Positions 1 through 9,046 of a stretch of DNA of 64,000 bases are shown here, one piece after another. Numbering within the stretch: position 1 is the first letter of the stretch; each line of letters begins with the position of its first letter. Source of the DNA: [Bacillus] selenitireducens MLS10. GTDB lineage: Bacteria; Bacillota; Bacilli; Bacillales; Salisediminibacteriaceae. A program made the translations under genes and the position numbers. Under the pieces are notes generated by a model that did no database searches, was not told where the DNA came from, and worked only from the letters and a program-made list of their open reading frames with translations. Location: assembly GCF_000093085.1 (NCBI RefSeq), contig NC_014219.1, positions 930,001 through 994,000 of the forward strand, in the 5' to 3' direction.

Positions 1-2310
1 GAACTTACGACCCTAAAGGATAACGTTCCAGCCATTCATGGTTTTTTGGATAATCACAGGATTAGTCTGAGTAGTTTAGATCGGATTCAAGGTGAGGCGA
101 TGAACTTTGCCGATCATTATGAATGGCAGATCTCAGAAAAGGAAGAGGAATCGGTTAATTTAGGTTTGGAATTGGCTATTTCTGTCGGCCCCAAAGTGGG
201 ATTGGGTGCCAGTTTTTCAGGGGCTGATGAAATCGAATACACCCGAGACGTCGGTGTATTTGAGTCCGGGCTTGGAGAGATCGTCCTTGAGCGGTATGAC
301 GATGATACGTATATCGATGGGCAGAGGCAGGATGTGACGAACCTCCTTGATGAGTATGCATATGCCGTTGGTGATGCTGTCTCTCACTTGTTTGATTCAA
401 CTGTGCAGGCACTGGCCGATGGTGCAGAGTATGTCTGGGAATCGGGCAAAGCGACGGTGAAAAGCGTTGGAAGCGGAATTGCTTCTACAGCTCGCGGTGT
501 CTTAACTACGGTGACTGACGCTGCTTCCGGGTTCAGCTTCTTTTCCGCTCAGACCGCAACAGGGCAGGCACCAATCATCAGCGAAATCTATCTGTATCAT
601 CTGATTGATGAGGACGGTGATGAGCTTGAGAATTATGGGGAAGTTGAGCTTTCTCTTGAGTATGAACAGTCTAAAGTCGATCAATATGGCTATCAGGATC
701 AAACAGATGAGTTTGCGATTTATCACTGGAACGAAGAAAAAGGTTATTATGTTCCCCTTGAGAGCGAGGTGGACACCGATGAAAATATGGTAACAGCCGT
801 TGTGACTGAACCGGGTCAATATCTCGTGGCTGTCGATGTATGGGATCCGGTGATCAATGATCTGACTCTGAGCAACATCGGTGATGAGACGTATTTGGAA
901 ACGGAAATTGGTACCAGGATCAGTCAAATTGATTTGGATTTTGTCAATCTGGACGTAAACGGTGCGGATGTCTCTCTGGCTGAAGGTGATAATTTGTTTT
1001 ATCAGCCTGTGACAGGGGCACTTCAGGCGGAGATCAGAGATCATCTCGAACCTGGTGAAAATGAGGTCAGTCTTTCTGTGACATCGGGCACGGGGAAGTC
1101 TGCAACAAAAGAAGCGGTCCTCGTGCATGATACTGAACCCCCGGTGATTCATGATTCAAGCTTCATGGTCGAGGGCGATGACATTACGGTTGAAGCAGAG
1201 GTGACGGATAACATTGAGATGAGCAGGGTTCTGCTCAATGTGACGGATACACGGGATCCAATGAACAGCCTCGTATTGACAATGGATGAGCATGATGGGG
1301 GGATCTTCCGTACAACGTTGAACCGAGACGATATCGCCGTACCGGAAGTCTCACTGATTGTAAAGGCACGTGACTGGATGGAGAATGAAGCGGTGACGGA
1401 TGCGGTCTCGCAAACAACAGGTGAGGTTGAGGCAGTCGAACTTCGATCGCCTGCAACCGTCCGGGGCGTTGATCCCAATGGACCACTGACGCTGTCATTT
1501 AATGAGCTGATCGATTCAGGTGAGCGTTACGATCAGATTGAGGTTGTGGATGTAAATGGCGAACAGGTGAGTATATACGTGCAGCTCTCTGGAAATGAGA
1601 TGCTGATCTATCCGAGCAGGTCCTTTGAAGAAGAAGAAACGTATACGCTGTTACTTCCGGAAGAGAGCCTCAGGACTGTGTATGCGGATGAAGTCCTTCA
1701 TGAAGAAATCAGGGTACAGTTTACGACAGGAAGTCGTGAAACAGCATTTGAGAACCCTTTCTCTGACTTCGATCCTGATCACCGTGCGGGATTTGCGGTA
1801 TATCCACTCGTTGATTACGGTGTCATTCAGGGATACCCTGACGGAACATTCCGACCTGATGCCAATATCTTGCGCGGTGAGGCCGCTCTGATGCTTGCAA
1901 GAGGGATGGGACTGGTTGACCAGACTGGACAAGCTGCCGAAGGAACGGATTTTGAAACCCCATTTGCGGATGTTCCCGATTCAAGCCGGTATTATGATTC
2001 TGTCAATATGCTCAAAGAAGAAGGAATTACTTCAGGTTATGCGGACGGTTCGTACCGTGTCTCAGATACGATTACACGCGCAGAGATGGCTGTGATCATT
2101 GCCAATGCCTTTTCATTTGAACAGGAGTCAGCAGATTTTGTCTTTACAGACCGAGGAGCATCCACCCAAGAGTCTGTTCAGGCACTCTATGATGCCGGTA
2201 TCACTGAAGGGATTGGAGATGACCGTTTCGGTTCGGATAATCCAATCAAGCGTTCTGATTTCTCTGTTTTTGTACACAGGAGTATGGATCAGACCGGCTA
2301 TCTTGAATAA
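1..2310 (+). CDS. SLH-domain surface protein (5' end outside window)
   Basis: The frame is open from base 1, so the true start lies upstream; 769 residues are visible. An N-terminal acidic region of unknown fold is followed by Ig-like segments around residues 375-470, then a Big_5/SbsA-type Ig-like segment around 475-580 (pattern LTLSFNE...VQFTTG). Three SLH domains end the protein, at about 587-645, 658-705 and 714-765, with the signatures GYPDGTFRPD and TRAEMAVIIANAF. SLH domains bind pyruvylated secondary wall polymer, so this is a wall-anchored exported protein. No enzymatic domain is recognisable in the visible part. The gene ends 39 bp before the next gene on the same strand with no terminator between, so co-transcription is likely. 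SLH identification is secure; the rest is descriptive. Confidence 0.9.
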   Translation, partial: ELTTLKDNVPAIHGFLDNHRISLSSLDRIQGEAMNFADHYEWQISEKEEESVNLGLELAISVGPKVGLGASFSGADEIEYTRDVGVFESGLGEIVLERYDDDTYIDGQRQDVTNLLDEYAYAVGDAVSHLFDSTVQALADGAEYVWESGKATVKSVGSGIASTARGVLTTVTDAASGFSFFSAQTATGQAPIISEIYLYHLIDEDGDELENYGEVELSLEYEQSKVDQYGYQDQTDEFAIYHWNEEKGYYVPLESEVDTDENMVTAVVTEPGQYLVAVDVWDPVINDLTLSNIGDETYLETEIGTRISQIDLDFVNLDVNGADVSLAEGDNLFYQPVTGALQAEIRDHLEPGENEVSLSVTSGTGKSATKEAVLVHDTEPPVIHDSSFMVEGDDITVEAEVTDNIEMSRVLLNVTDTRDPMNSLVLTMDEHDGGIFRTTLNRDDIAVPEVSLIVKARDWMENEAVTDAVSQTTGEVEAVELRSPATVRGVDPNGPLTLSFNELIDSGERYDQIEVVDVNGEQVSIYVQLSGNEMLIYPSRSFEEEETYTLLLPEESLRTVYADEVLHEEIRVQFTTGSRETAFENPFSDFDPDHRAGFAVYPLVDYGVIQGYPDGTFRPDANILRGEAALMLARGMGLVDQTGQAAEGTDFETPFADVPDSSRYYDSVNMLKEEGITSGYADGSYRVSDTITRAEMAVIIANAFSFEQESADFVFTDRGASTQESVQALYDAGITEGIGDDRFGSDNPIKRSDFSVFVHRSMDQTGYLE

Positions 2311-2349
2311 GTGAACGGATGTAAATGCTGGAAAGAATAGAGGAGACAA

Positions 2350-3597
2350 ATGATGAAACTTAAAATAGGGTTTATCATCCCGTCGATTATCTTTCTGTCA
2401 TTGACGGCATGTGGCGATCTTGAAGAGGATCAGATGCTGCAGCATGAATCAGCGGAAGGAGAATCTGCGGATGTCAATGACGATGACAAGGGACCTCAGA
2501 CGATGGCAAAGCCTGTTTTTGACCGGGTTGATTCGGAGTCAGAAGTCTCAGACTCCGAATCTCTCCCTTCTCTTGAAGATTTGGAACAAAATGCTGTCCT
2601 TACTGAGGCTGCAAGGGCTAATAATGGTTCGGACACAACGCTGTATCTTCTCCCAGAGGGAGACGTTTACAGGTTCTATCATTATCATCATGAAAACCGT
2701 GACATCTTTAAAAGTGATGAAGTGTACGAGCTGCCTTTTAAAGACGAGGACAGTGTGCGGGGTGCGAGCGGTCTGGTTTATGAAACGGTGCATCATTCAG
2801 AGGTGCTGCTGAGTGAAACGAAGAATCAGCAGCTCTTGATTCTTAAGGTAGTAAGACCCGATCCTCAACCTTGGGGGTACATTGTATTCATTGTGGAAGA
2901 CGAAGATGTGATGAAACTTGAAGGGGCGGTATATGGCAGGCGGCATAAACACCGTCTCGTTCTCGATCAGCTCTTACAGACAGCAGACTACGATCAGGGA
3001 GAATGGACGTTCAGATCTTTTCATATTGATGACGAGCAGTTGACCATCTCTGAGATGATGACGAGTGACATCTATGAGCAGCATGTTGATTTTGACTTTT
3101 GGATTGACTATAACTCGCCGGTTCGCTCGAATGTCCCTGATGATTGGCGTTACCGGGAATCTGAGCGTCATGATTTCGCACCTCACGACAGACTTCGGGA
3201 GGTCGGGCATGAAGTCAATCAGGTGATTTGGACACGCATAGCGGATCATGCCAAAGTATTTTATGAGGAAGAAGGTCCGGAGGAGATTGACACTGAGCCG
3301 ATTCGAGCGGACGTCGATTCCCTTGTTACAGAAGCGTTCTTTGAGCGTGAACTTGAACCGTTTATTCATGGAACGTGCTGGGAGTGTGATAACAGTTACT
3401 TTTACTTCGGCGAGAGCATCGAGACCGAAGCCATCCTGCATGAAGGAGAGAATGAGATTTCTTTTATCGCACGTGCGCTTGAGTCTGATGATGGTTACTA
3501 CAGTGAACAACAGTTAATGATCCAGTTCGTAAAGGAAAATGGAAAGTGGAAGATGAATGACTATAAACCGGCACAAATTCCCTGGCTCTCGTGGTGA
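2350..3597 (+). CDS. Predicted lipoprotein, unknown function
   Basis: 415 residues. The N-terminus has a lipoprotein signal peptide with lipobox LTAC (Cys 21), so the mature protein should be diacylated and held on the outer face of the membrane. An acidic, Ser/Asp/Glu-rich linker follows (about residues 22-75), then a soluble domain I do not recognise. The C-terminal part (EAFFERELEPF...VKENGKWKMNDY) resembles an NTF2-like or DUF-type extracytoplasmic domain, but this is only an impression. The start is chosen from AGGAGA 4-8 bp upstream; ATG at 2350 or 2353 is equally possible. It sits between an SLH gene and a zinc-ribbon membrane protein gene on the same strand. Confidence 0.8.
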   Translation: MMKLKIGFIIPSIIFLSLTACGDLEEDQMLQHESAEGESADVNDDDKGPQTMAKPVFDRVDSESEVSDSESLPSLEDLEQNAVLTEAARANNGSDTTLYLLPEGDVYRFYHYHHENRDIFKSDEVYELPFKDEDSVRGASGLVYETVHHSEVLLSETKNQQLLILKVVRPDPQPWGYIVFIVEDEDVMKLEGAVYGRRHKHRLVLDQLLQTADYDQGEWTFRSFHIDDEQLTISEMMTSDIYEQHVDFDFWIDYNSPVRSNVPDDWRYRESERHDFAPHDRLREVGHEVNQVIWTRIADHAKVFYEEEGPEEIDTEPIRADVDSLVTEAFFERELEPFIHGTCWECDNSYFYFGESIETEAILHEGENEISFIARALESDDGYYSEQQLMIQFVKENGKWKMNDYKPAQIPWLSW

Positions 3598-3673
3598 TCC
3601 TGATATGACGGATTGCTGGCAGTTAAAAAGAGACTGAAGAGGGCGCTAATGGAAAGGGAAGAGGAGGGGCATT

Positions 3674-5122
3674 ATGGCTTTTTGTACAAAGTGCGGAGCC
3701 GAACACCAGGCTAAATTTTGCCCGAAATGCGGGCAACCTGTAAGTGGAAAACAGGATCAAGAGCCAAAGCAAAGTGAAAAGACGACTAAACATAAAGAGA
3801 AAACTGCAAAACCAAAGGGAAACCCGTTGAAAAAATGGCTGGTGGCAATGCTTCTTATTCTCATTGCCGGAGGCGTTGGCGGCTATGTTTATGCAGGAAA
3901 GTATTTCTCTTATGAGCGGGCGGTGGACCAGCTCGTTTCGGCAATCGAAGAAGAAAACGCCGATCAAATCCGTTCGATGGCAGAAAGCGGCGTGGCAGAG
4001 AGCATAACAGAGGAAGGTATGGCGTATTTTATGGCGATCATGCATGAGCAAGAACGGCTTGATGCGTTTCGCGTGGACATGCTTGCCAATCTATCCGGAG
4101 AACAGGCAGATGTGTCGGATTATCCGGCAGTTCTTGAGCAGTCTGGCAGCGTTTGGGGTATCTTCGATGATTATGCGCTTAAGTTTGAAAGTTATACGAT
4201 CGAAATCAGGCATGTTGTTCCTGACAATGGAGTGACGGTCCACTATAACGGTGATGAAGTAGGTGTTTTCGAAGACGGAAACAATCGCTTGACCATTGAA
4301 CGGATTTTCCCGGCAGGGGATTTCATAACAATCGACTATGCAGGTGGTTACGGAGAAGCAGAGGAGCAGATCGCGGTTGAGGAATTGGGAGATCTGTTCA
4401 CGGACCGGTTATTGAGTTATACGTGGGATTTTGAAGGTTCCTACATTGATATTTCTGCAAATCGGAGTGACAGTTATTTAATGGTGAATGGCGAGGAGAC
4501 CGGAGATGCCATTGGTAGTGGCATGACACTCGGTCCCATCAACTTCAATGAAATCGAATTTATACAGGCATATACAGAAGGGCAGTTCGACCGTCTTATC
4601 TCAGAGGAAAAAGCGGTGAACCCTGATGATAGCCGATATGAACTGGTTTTTGACGAAGAGACGGTAGAAAAAATCGAAGCTGAAGATCTTTTTTCGAGCA
4701 TTAATCAGCATGTTACAGACTGGGTTGATGCCTATAGAGACCAGGATCCAGGGAAGTTTTCAATGCTTACGAATGATTTTGCGGAAACTTATTTGACAAG
4801 AACGAGAGGGAACTTCGATGAACAGCGCAGCCAAGGCTGGCGTTACCAGGGGTATGCGGACAGAGTCGACTATGATATTGCATCGGTTCGAATTCTCAAT
4901 GATCAGGCTGATCATCTTGAGGTTTCTATCGATGTTCGTCTGAACTTTCAATCGAGTTTCTACGCTGTTGGAACCGATCCGTCGAATACACCGTTGACGA
5001 GATCAACGAGTGAATGGACGTATTATCTCCTTTATGACACAGACAGGGATCTTTGGCTTCTTGACGGTCAGGAAGAACTGGATAATTGGCGACCGGAAGA
5101 TGAATACCGGTACGAGCTGTAA
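3674..5122 (+). CDS. TcaA-like zinc-ribbon membrane protein
   Basis: 482 residues. The N-terminus is a zinc ribbon (CTKCG...CPKCG, residues 5-22), followed by a Lys-rich stretch and one membrane segment at about residues 55-78 (WLVAMLLILIAGGVGGY). The remaining 400 residues would be extracytoplasmic, with tandem PEGA-like/TcaA-type beta domains and a C-terminal NTF2-like region (SINQHVTDWVDAYR...WLLDGQEE). This order of cytoplasmic zinc ribbon, single membrane span and external domains matches the TcaA/YvbJ group of Bacillota, associated with the cell envelope and, in staphylococci, with glycopeptide response; that role is not shown here. Strong RBS GAGGAGGGG before ATG. Two further zinc-ribbon proteins follow after an IS insertion. 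Confidence 0.8.
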   Translation: MAFCTKCGAEHQAKFCPKCGQPVSGKQDQEPKQSEKTTKHKEKTAKPKGNPLKKWLVAMLLILIAGGVGGYVYAGKYFSYERAVDQLVSAIEEENADQIRSMAESGVAESITEEGMAYFMAIMHEQERLDAFRVDMLANLSGEQADVSDYPAVLEQSGSVWGIFDDYALKFESYTIEIRHVVPDNGVTVHYNGDEVGVFEDGNNRLTIERIFPAGDFITIDYAGGYGEAEEQIAVEELGDLFTDRLLSYTWDFEGSYIDISANRSDSYLMVNGEETGDAIGSGMTLGPINFNEIEFIQAYTEGQFDRLISEEKAVNPDDSRYELVFDEETVEKIEAEDLFSSINQHVTDWVDAYRDQDPGKFSMLTNDFAETYLTRTRGNFDEQRSQGWRYQGYADRVDYDIASVRILNDQADHLEVSIDVRLNFQSSFYAVGTDPSNTPLTRSTSEWTYYLLYDTDRDLWLLDGQEELDNWRPEDEYRYEL

Positions 5123-5161
5123 GATGCCCTTAGTGCTTCTATATATGGTTCTGGATCGGTT

Positions 5162-5194
5162 ACACTTAGTTGGACAGATTCGTTAAGGTCCCGT
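5162..5194 (+). repeat. IS3 element left inverted repeat
   Basis: 33 bp that matches the reverse complement of 6335-6367 at most positions, with the inner 13 bases (TTAAGGTCCCGT plus flanking T) essentially identical. It marks the left end of the IS upstream of orfA. Confidence 0.8.
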
Positions 5195-5231
5195 ACACTT
5201 GGTTCAAATACAAACCAAGGAGAGCTGTTTT

Positions 5232-5516
5232 ATGACAACTCGCAAACGGAGAAGTTTCACAAAGGAATTCAAAGAACAGATCGTGCAACTGCATCAAGCT
5301 GGCAAGCCCCGATCCGAACTCATCAAAGAATACGAGCTGACGCCTTCTGCCTTTGATAAATGGGTTAGGCAATACCAGGGTAGTGGATCTTTCAAGGAAA
5401 AGGATAACCGTACGTCTGTTGAAGAAGAGCTGTTACAGCTCAAGAAAGAAAATAAACAGCTGACCATGGAAAATGATATTTTAAAGCAAGCCGCGCTGAT
5501 CATAGGACGAAAGTAA
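5232..5516 (+). CDS. IS3-family transposase OrfA (HTH protein)
   Basis: About 94 residues from ATG 5232 (MTTRKRRSFTKEFK); a longer in-frame start exists at 5199 but is not preceded by a convincing RBS. It has the helix-turn-helix of IS3 OrfA (KEQIVQLHQAGKPRSELIKEY...FDKWVRQY), then a leucine-zipper-like coiled coil (LLQLKKENKQLTMENDILKQA) used for multimerisation with OrfAB. The stop TAA directly follows CGA AAG; a -1 slip on the Lys codon would join it to orfB, the usual way IS3 elements make transposase. It is unbroken. Confidence 0.92.
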   Translation: MTTRKRRSFTKEFKEQIVQLHQAGKPRSELIKEYELTPSAFDKWVRQYQGSGSFKEKDNRTSVEEELLQLKKENKQLTMENDILKQAALIIGRK

Positions 5517-5557
5517 ATGTAATCAAGGCTAATCGTTACAAATACTCGGTATCAGCA

Positions 5558-6346
5558 ATGTGCGACGTCCTACAAATTGCAAGAAGCTCATTCTATTACG
5601 AATCCAAACGGCAAAATGAATCAGAGCAAGAAGAACTGACAGAATTGATCGTAAGCATTTTCATGAAGAGTCGTAAGATCTATGGTCAACGGAAGATCAA
5701 AGCTGAATTGAAAAGAGCTGGATGGACGGTGTCGAGACGCCGTATCAAGCGGATCATGGCTGAACAGGGTTTGGTATCAAAGTATACCGTAGCTCAATTT
5801 AAACCTTCAAAATCTAGCTGCAATGAATCCGAAACAGGCAACACACTGGACCGGAAGTTTGATCAGGACGACGAATTAAGCGTTGTTGTCAGCGATTTAA
5901 CGTATGTCCGCGTGAACAAAGCATGGCATTATATTTGTGTATTAGTCGATTTATATAATCGTGAGATTATTGGGTTCAGCGCCGGGCCTCATAAAACCGC
6001 TGAATTAGTTCAAACTGCCTTTGCATCCGTCCCCTACAATCTAAATCGGATCGAGATCTTTCATACAGACAGAGGCACTGAGTTTAAAAATCACCTGATC
6101 GACCAGGCACTCGATACCTTCGGTATTACCAGATCATTGAGTGACAAAGGAACGCCCTATGACAATGCCGTAGCTGAAGCCACATTCAAGACCATCAAGA
6201 TCGAATTCGTTCGTGGTGCGGTTTTTTCTAGCCAACAAGAACTTGATCTTGAACTTTTTGATTATGTGAACTGGTTCAACAATATTCGAATTCACGGATC
6301 ATTGGATTATTTATCACCAGCTGAATACAAGTCAACGGGACCTTAA
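5558..6346 (+). CDS. IS3-family transposase OrfB (DDE integrase)
   Basis: 262 residues from ATG 5558, but the frame is open back into the end of orfA (5513 onward reads VNVIKANRYKYSVSA before the Met), so the functional protein is probably the OrfAB fusion made by -1 frameshifting. An HTH_21 segment (SRKIYGQRKIKAELKRAG) precedes the rve integrase core with catalytic Asp in VVSDLTYV, Asp in FHTDRGTEF and Glu in AVAEATFKTIKIE. The end (NNIRIHGSLDYLSPAEY) is the normal IS3 C-terminus. All catalytic residues are present, so the transposase may be active. Confidence 0.93.
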   Translation: MCDVLQIARSSFYYESKRQNESEQEELTELIVSIFMKSRKIYGQRKIKAELKRAGWTVSRRRIKRIMAEQGLVSKYTVAQFKPSKSSCNESETGNTLDRKFDQDDELSVVVSDLTYVRVNKAWHYICVLVDLYNREIIGFSAGPHKTAELVQTAFASVPYNLNRIEIFHTDRGTEFKNHLIDQALDTFGITRSLSDKGTPYDNAVAEATFKTIKIEFVRGAVFSSQQELDLELFDYVNWFNNIRIHGSLDYLSPAEYKSTGP

Positions 6347-6367
6347 TTTTTTTGTCCGATTTAGTGT
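6335..6367 (-). repeat. IS3 element right inverted repeat
   Basis: Partner of the left repeat at 5162-5194. It overlaps the last codons of orfB. A perfect TTGACA hexamer spans its outer end (6367-6372), pointing out of the element towards the downstream genes. Confidence 0.8.
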
Positions 6368-6490
6368 TGACATACCATTCTTTAAATCCATAGGTATCGA
6401 AAAACAATTTTAAGCGCAGACTATTATAAATAAACTGATGCACGAAGAAGTTTAAAAGAGTGAAAATACGACTACAGTGAATGGGAGTGA

Positions 6491-6913
6491 ATGAACATGA
6501 GTCAGGGCAGTGCCGTTCAAACAGAAAGAGAATTAGGGATTGAGATCCGAAAAAAAACACATGAACGTACGGAGAAAATGATCCAGCTTGGCGAGGCGAC
6601 CTATAAAGAAATCCGTTCGGGAAGCAGCGAGGATGAACAGATTAACAATTTGCATGAACAGTTGTTTAAGATCGATATGTCAATCGTTGAGATGAAGCAG
6701 AAGATTGCCGCCATTCGTGCTCAATCCGAAAAACAGATATGCGAATGCGGGAATGAAATTGCCGAGGGCGATATGTTTTGCGGTGAGTGTGGCAGTAAGG
6801 TTGTGAAAGAAGAGCCTCTTGATGAAGAAAACAGTAAAGTGTGTAAGACATGCCAGCATCAGGTTCCTGTAACAGCATCGTTTTGCCCTGCATGCGGACA
6901 CCTCGCAGACTGA
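6491..6913 (+). CDS. Small double zinc-ribbon protein
   Basis: 140 residues. The N-terminal two thirds is a charged helical segment (residues 10-78), probably coiled coil. Two zinc ribbons end the protein: CECG...CGECG (about 83-101) and CKTCQ...CPACG (about 118-136). There is no signal peptide or membrane span, so it is cytoplasmic. The RBS is GGGAG before ATG 6491 (ATG 6497 also possible). It is followed 37 bp later by a polytopic zinc-ribbon membrane protein gene, so the two probably form an operon. Specific function is unknown; such ribbons usually serve in protein or nucleic acid contacts. Confidence 0.8.
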   Translation: MNMSQGSAVQTERELGIEIRKKTHERTEKMIQLGEATYKEIRSGSSEDEQINNLHEQLFKIDMSIVEMKQKIAAIRAQSEKQICECGNEIAEGDMFCGECGSKVVKEEPLDEENSKVCKTCQHQVPVTASFCPACGHLAD

Positions 6914-6950
6914 TCTCTGTAACAGAAAAATCCAAAGGAGTTGATTTGAA

Positions 6951-8471
6951 TTGTTTTGTCCGTCTTGCGGGTCCGAACAATCTTCGGACTATTTATATTG
7001 TAAACATGATGGGGTATTGCTCCAAAAGCCGAACTACGATTTTTCACTGGATCCTGTCCAGCCTGTTCACTGTAAAGGCTGCGGCAGTAAGGTGAGCAGT
7101 GATGCGAACTATTGCTGCCAGTGTGGAGGATTAGCGACGAAACTGAACATGGATGAGAACTCGTCAAAGTTCAAAAATTTTCAGGTATCCTCAATTATCG
7201 AGAAAGGAAAGTCGTTTAAACCTGCTCAGACAGCGGACTTGTCAAAAGAGAGTTTATCAGGGTATGCCATTGATGGTCTGAAAATCGCTCTTATCCCATT
7301 TATTATAATGTGGAGTGTCGCATATTATCTCTATCGAATGGTGATGGATTTTCCATTTGTTGAAGAGGCCAGCTTCATGGCAGAGGCTGCCGGTATTCAA
7401 TTATTCAGAGTGACGGACATGTTTATGTTTGTGAACTCAGCCGGCATTCAATTCGATGTGAGCGCAAGTTCGGGCGGATTTAATGCGGGTATGGTCCAAG
7501 AGAGTATTCATATGAATTTTGGATATCTTGTTTTTCTGCTGATTGTTCTGATATCATCGTTTGTCGGAGCCTGGCTTATCAGCAAGTTCGATCCTTCGTT
7601 TAAAAGTCGTTCTTTCCATTACCCTGCACTATTCGCGGGTGTTATTTATATGATCTTGCTGACAGGTGTTTCTTTCGTTGCAGGAAGAACAGTCAGAGTT
7701 CCAGGTGAGGGTGCTATTTCTGTCAATTTTTCTGTATTTTCCACCAGTGTACTGACGGCGATTTTACTTATTATGACTGTGTATATTGCTCTGATGGTCG
7801 GACAATTTGGGAAAGGTGCTTTTTCTGAATCAGATCGATTGATTCCTCACAGTTCGAAAGTGATGATCGGATTCACTGCAGCTTTGGTTTCTTTCGCAGG
7901 AATTGTGGTTATTTTCACCGTATCGGCTCTGAATAATTCGTTAATCACGATGACTGGCATGTTTGTCGAGGACCTCACATTAGTCAGGGTATTAATGGTT
8001 CTGATGGGAGGGTCATACGCGTCATTGAGCATGTTGCAGACAGTTACCACGACAACTCCGGATTTTATGACTGTGACAACATGGGCTTTTGGTGATCTTT
8101 CTCTTTACAATTACATGGATATCATGCCTGAAGACTTAATGATGCTTGGTGGCACGACCCTTGAGTTATTTTTTCCGATCCGGCTGGCTGTCCTTGTGCC
8201 CATTGTGGTTTTTGCCATGGCAGGATTCCTTTATATGACTTATATTAAAGTAACAAACTTAAAAGATTTACTTATACTAGCAGTGTCGATCTCCGTTTCG
8301 TCCGTTATTTTGGGTGCATTTTCGAATTCGGAAATGGTTGTTACAGATTCATTTGGAGGAGGATCTGATTATACCTTATCTGCCAGCGTGCTGTGGTTTC
8401 GCTCTGTGCTGATGACAGGAGTATTCAGTTTTGGAATTCTCTACGCAGTTCACTGGTTCAAAACGAAATAA
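6951..8471 (+). CDS. Zinc-ribbon polytopic membrane protein
   Basis: 506 residues from a TTG start with RBS AAAGGAG. The N-terminus has two zinc-ribbon motifs: CPSCG...CKHDG (the second pair is degenerate, with His in place of Cys) and CKGCG...CCQCG. From about residue 105 there are roughly nine predicted membrane segments, such as ALIPFIIMWSVAYYLY, YLVFLLIVLISSFVGAW and VLMTGVFSFGILYAV. No transport or enzymatic signature was recognised. It lies directly after the small zinc-ribbon gene and before a strong terminator, so it is the last gene of this unit. A membrane protein with a cytosolic zinc-binding head is the most that can be said. Confidence 0.78.
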   Translation: MFCPSCGSEQSSDYLYCKHDGVLLQKPNYDFSLDPVQPVHCKGCGSKVSSDANYCCQCGGLATKLNMDENSSKFKNFQVSSIIEKGKSFKPAQTADLSKESLSGYAIDGLKIALIPFIIMWSVAYYLYRMVMDFPFVEEASFMAEAAGIQLFRVTDMFMFVNSAGIQFDVSASSGGFNAGMVQESIHMNFGYLVFLLIVLISSFVGAWLISKFDPSFKSRSFHYPALFAGVIYMILLTGVSFVAGRTVRVPGEGAISVNFSVFSTSVLTAILLIMTVYIALMVGQFGKGAFSESDRLIPHSSKVMIGFTAALVSFAGIVVIFTVSALNNSLITMTGMFVEDLTLVRVLMVLMGGSYASLSMLQTVTTTTPDFMTVTTWAFGDLSLYNYMDIMPEDLMMLGGTTLELFFPIRLAVLVPIVVFAMAGFLYMTYIKVTNLKDLLILAVSISVSSVILGAFSNSEMVVTDSFGGGSDYTLSASVLWFRSVLMTGVFSFGILYAVHWFKTK

Positions 8472-8543
8472 CGTCAGGGAACCTTGCTCTGAACCGCTAC
8501 TTGTTAAGCGGACTCGGAAAAAAACAAAAAAAGTGGTTTTAGG

Positions 8544-8580
8544 CCTGAATGAACTTACTGGTTCATTCAGGTTCTTTTTT
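8544..8580 (+). terminator. Rho-independent terminator
   Basis: Perfect 11-bp stem CCTGAATGAAC / GTTCATTCAGG with a 6-nt loop, followed by TTCTTTTTT. It ends the zinc-ribbon operon. Confidence 0.9.
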
Positions 8581-8791
8581 GAACCTTATTGATGCTTCGT
8601 TGTTATTCAATAGCTATAGGTGGATGCTTGCCAAGGTGTTTGTCTTCAGCTAATTCTGACTCAGCTTTGCTTTCTCAGAGTGGATCTTCAGACTGCGCTA
8701 ATCCCACTGGCGTCCCTCCTAACGCTACTGGATGACTTTACAACGAGTTTTAAAAGAGATTTCAGTCTTCTATTTAATCAACACCCTAGTA

Positions 8792-8988
8792 TTATCTCCG
8801 ATACAATTTTGGTGCCAGTCCGTTGAAAGTTATCGTGACTCTTCGCCAGTTATAATAATCAATATAGTTATGATGCTATTCTCCAATTGTTCAGTTGATG
8901 AGAAAAACTTACGGTAATAATATTTTGCTTTTAACGTACCGAAAAATCGTTCAATTGGTTGATTGTAATATACATATTTATTCCTAAT
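8792..8988 (-). pseudogene. IS3-family transposase relic (C-terminal part)
   Basis: Reading the minus strand from the IS66 left end gives YYNQPIERFFGTLKAKYYY and then FFSSTEQLEN, matching the C-terminal DDE region of IS3/IS150-type OrfB. The frame then shifts by one base and continues IDYYNWRRVTITF to LAPKLYRR and a stop at 8792-8794. The upstream part is missing where the IS66 element begins. The frameshift plus truncation make it a dead remnant, different from the intact IS3 copy at 5158. The 200 bp further left (8590-8790) hold no coding signal I can recognise and may be the rest of the old element's end. Confidence 0.75.
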
Positions 8989-9046
8989 GTAAGCGTCAAA
9001 AATCCGCACCTATCAATGTAGATGCGGATTTTCTATACTTGGATTA

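Larger units (their letters stand above)
5158..6371 (+). mobile_element. IS3-family insertion sequence
   Basis: About 1.2 kb bounded by imperfect inverted repeats (5162-5194 and 6335-6367; both read ACAC....GGACA....TTAAGGTCCCGT inward). It carries two overlapping-phase reading frames typical of IS3: orfA (HTH) and orfB (DDE integrase), with orfB in the -1 frame. Both frames are intact, so the copy could be active. Exact ends are uncertain by a few bases and no clear target duplication was found. It lies between the TcaA-like gene and the other zinc-ribbon genes and may have split an older cluster. Confidence 0.88.

Noticed and set aside
502-1152. Antisense open frame of 216 codons inside the first SLH gene
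   Set aside because: Entirely opposite a clearly coding gene, no RBS, no family features.
5123-5161. Target-site duplication of the IS3 element
   Set aside because: Flanking 3-4 bp could be matched only by adjusting the ends arbitrarily.
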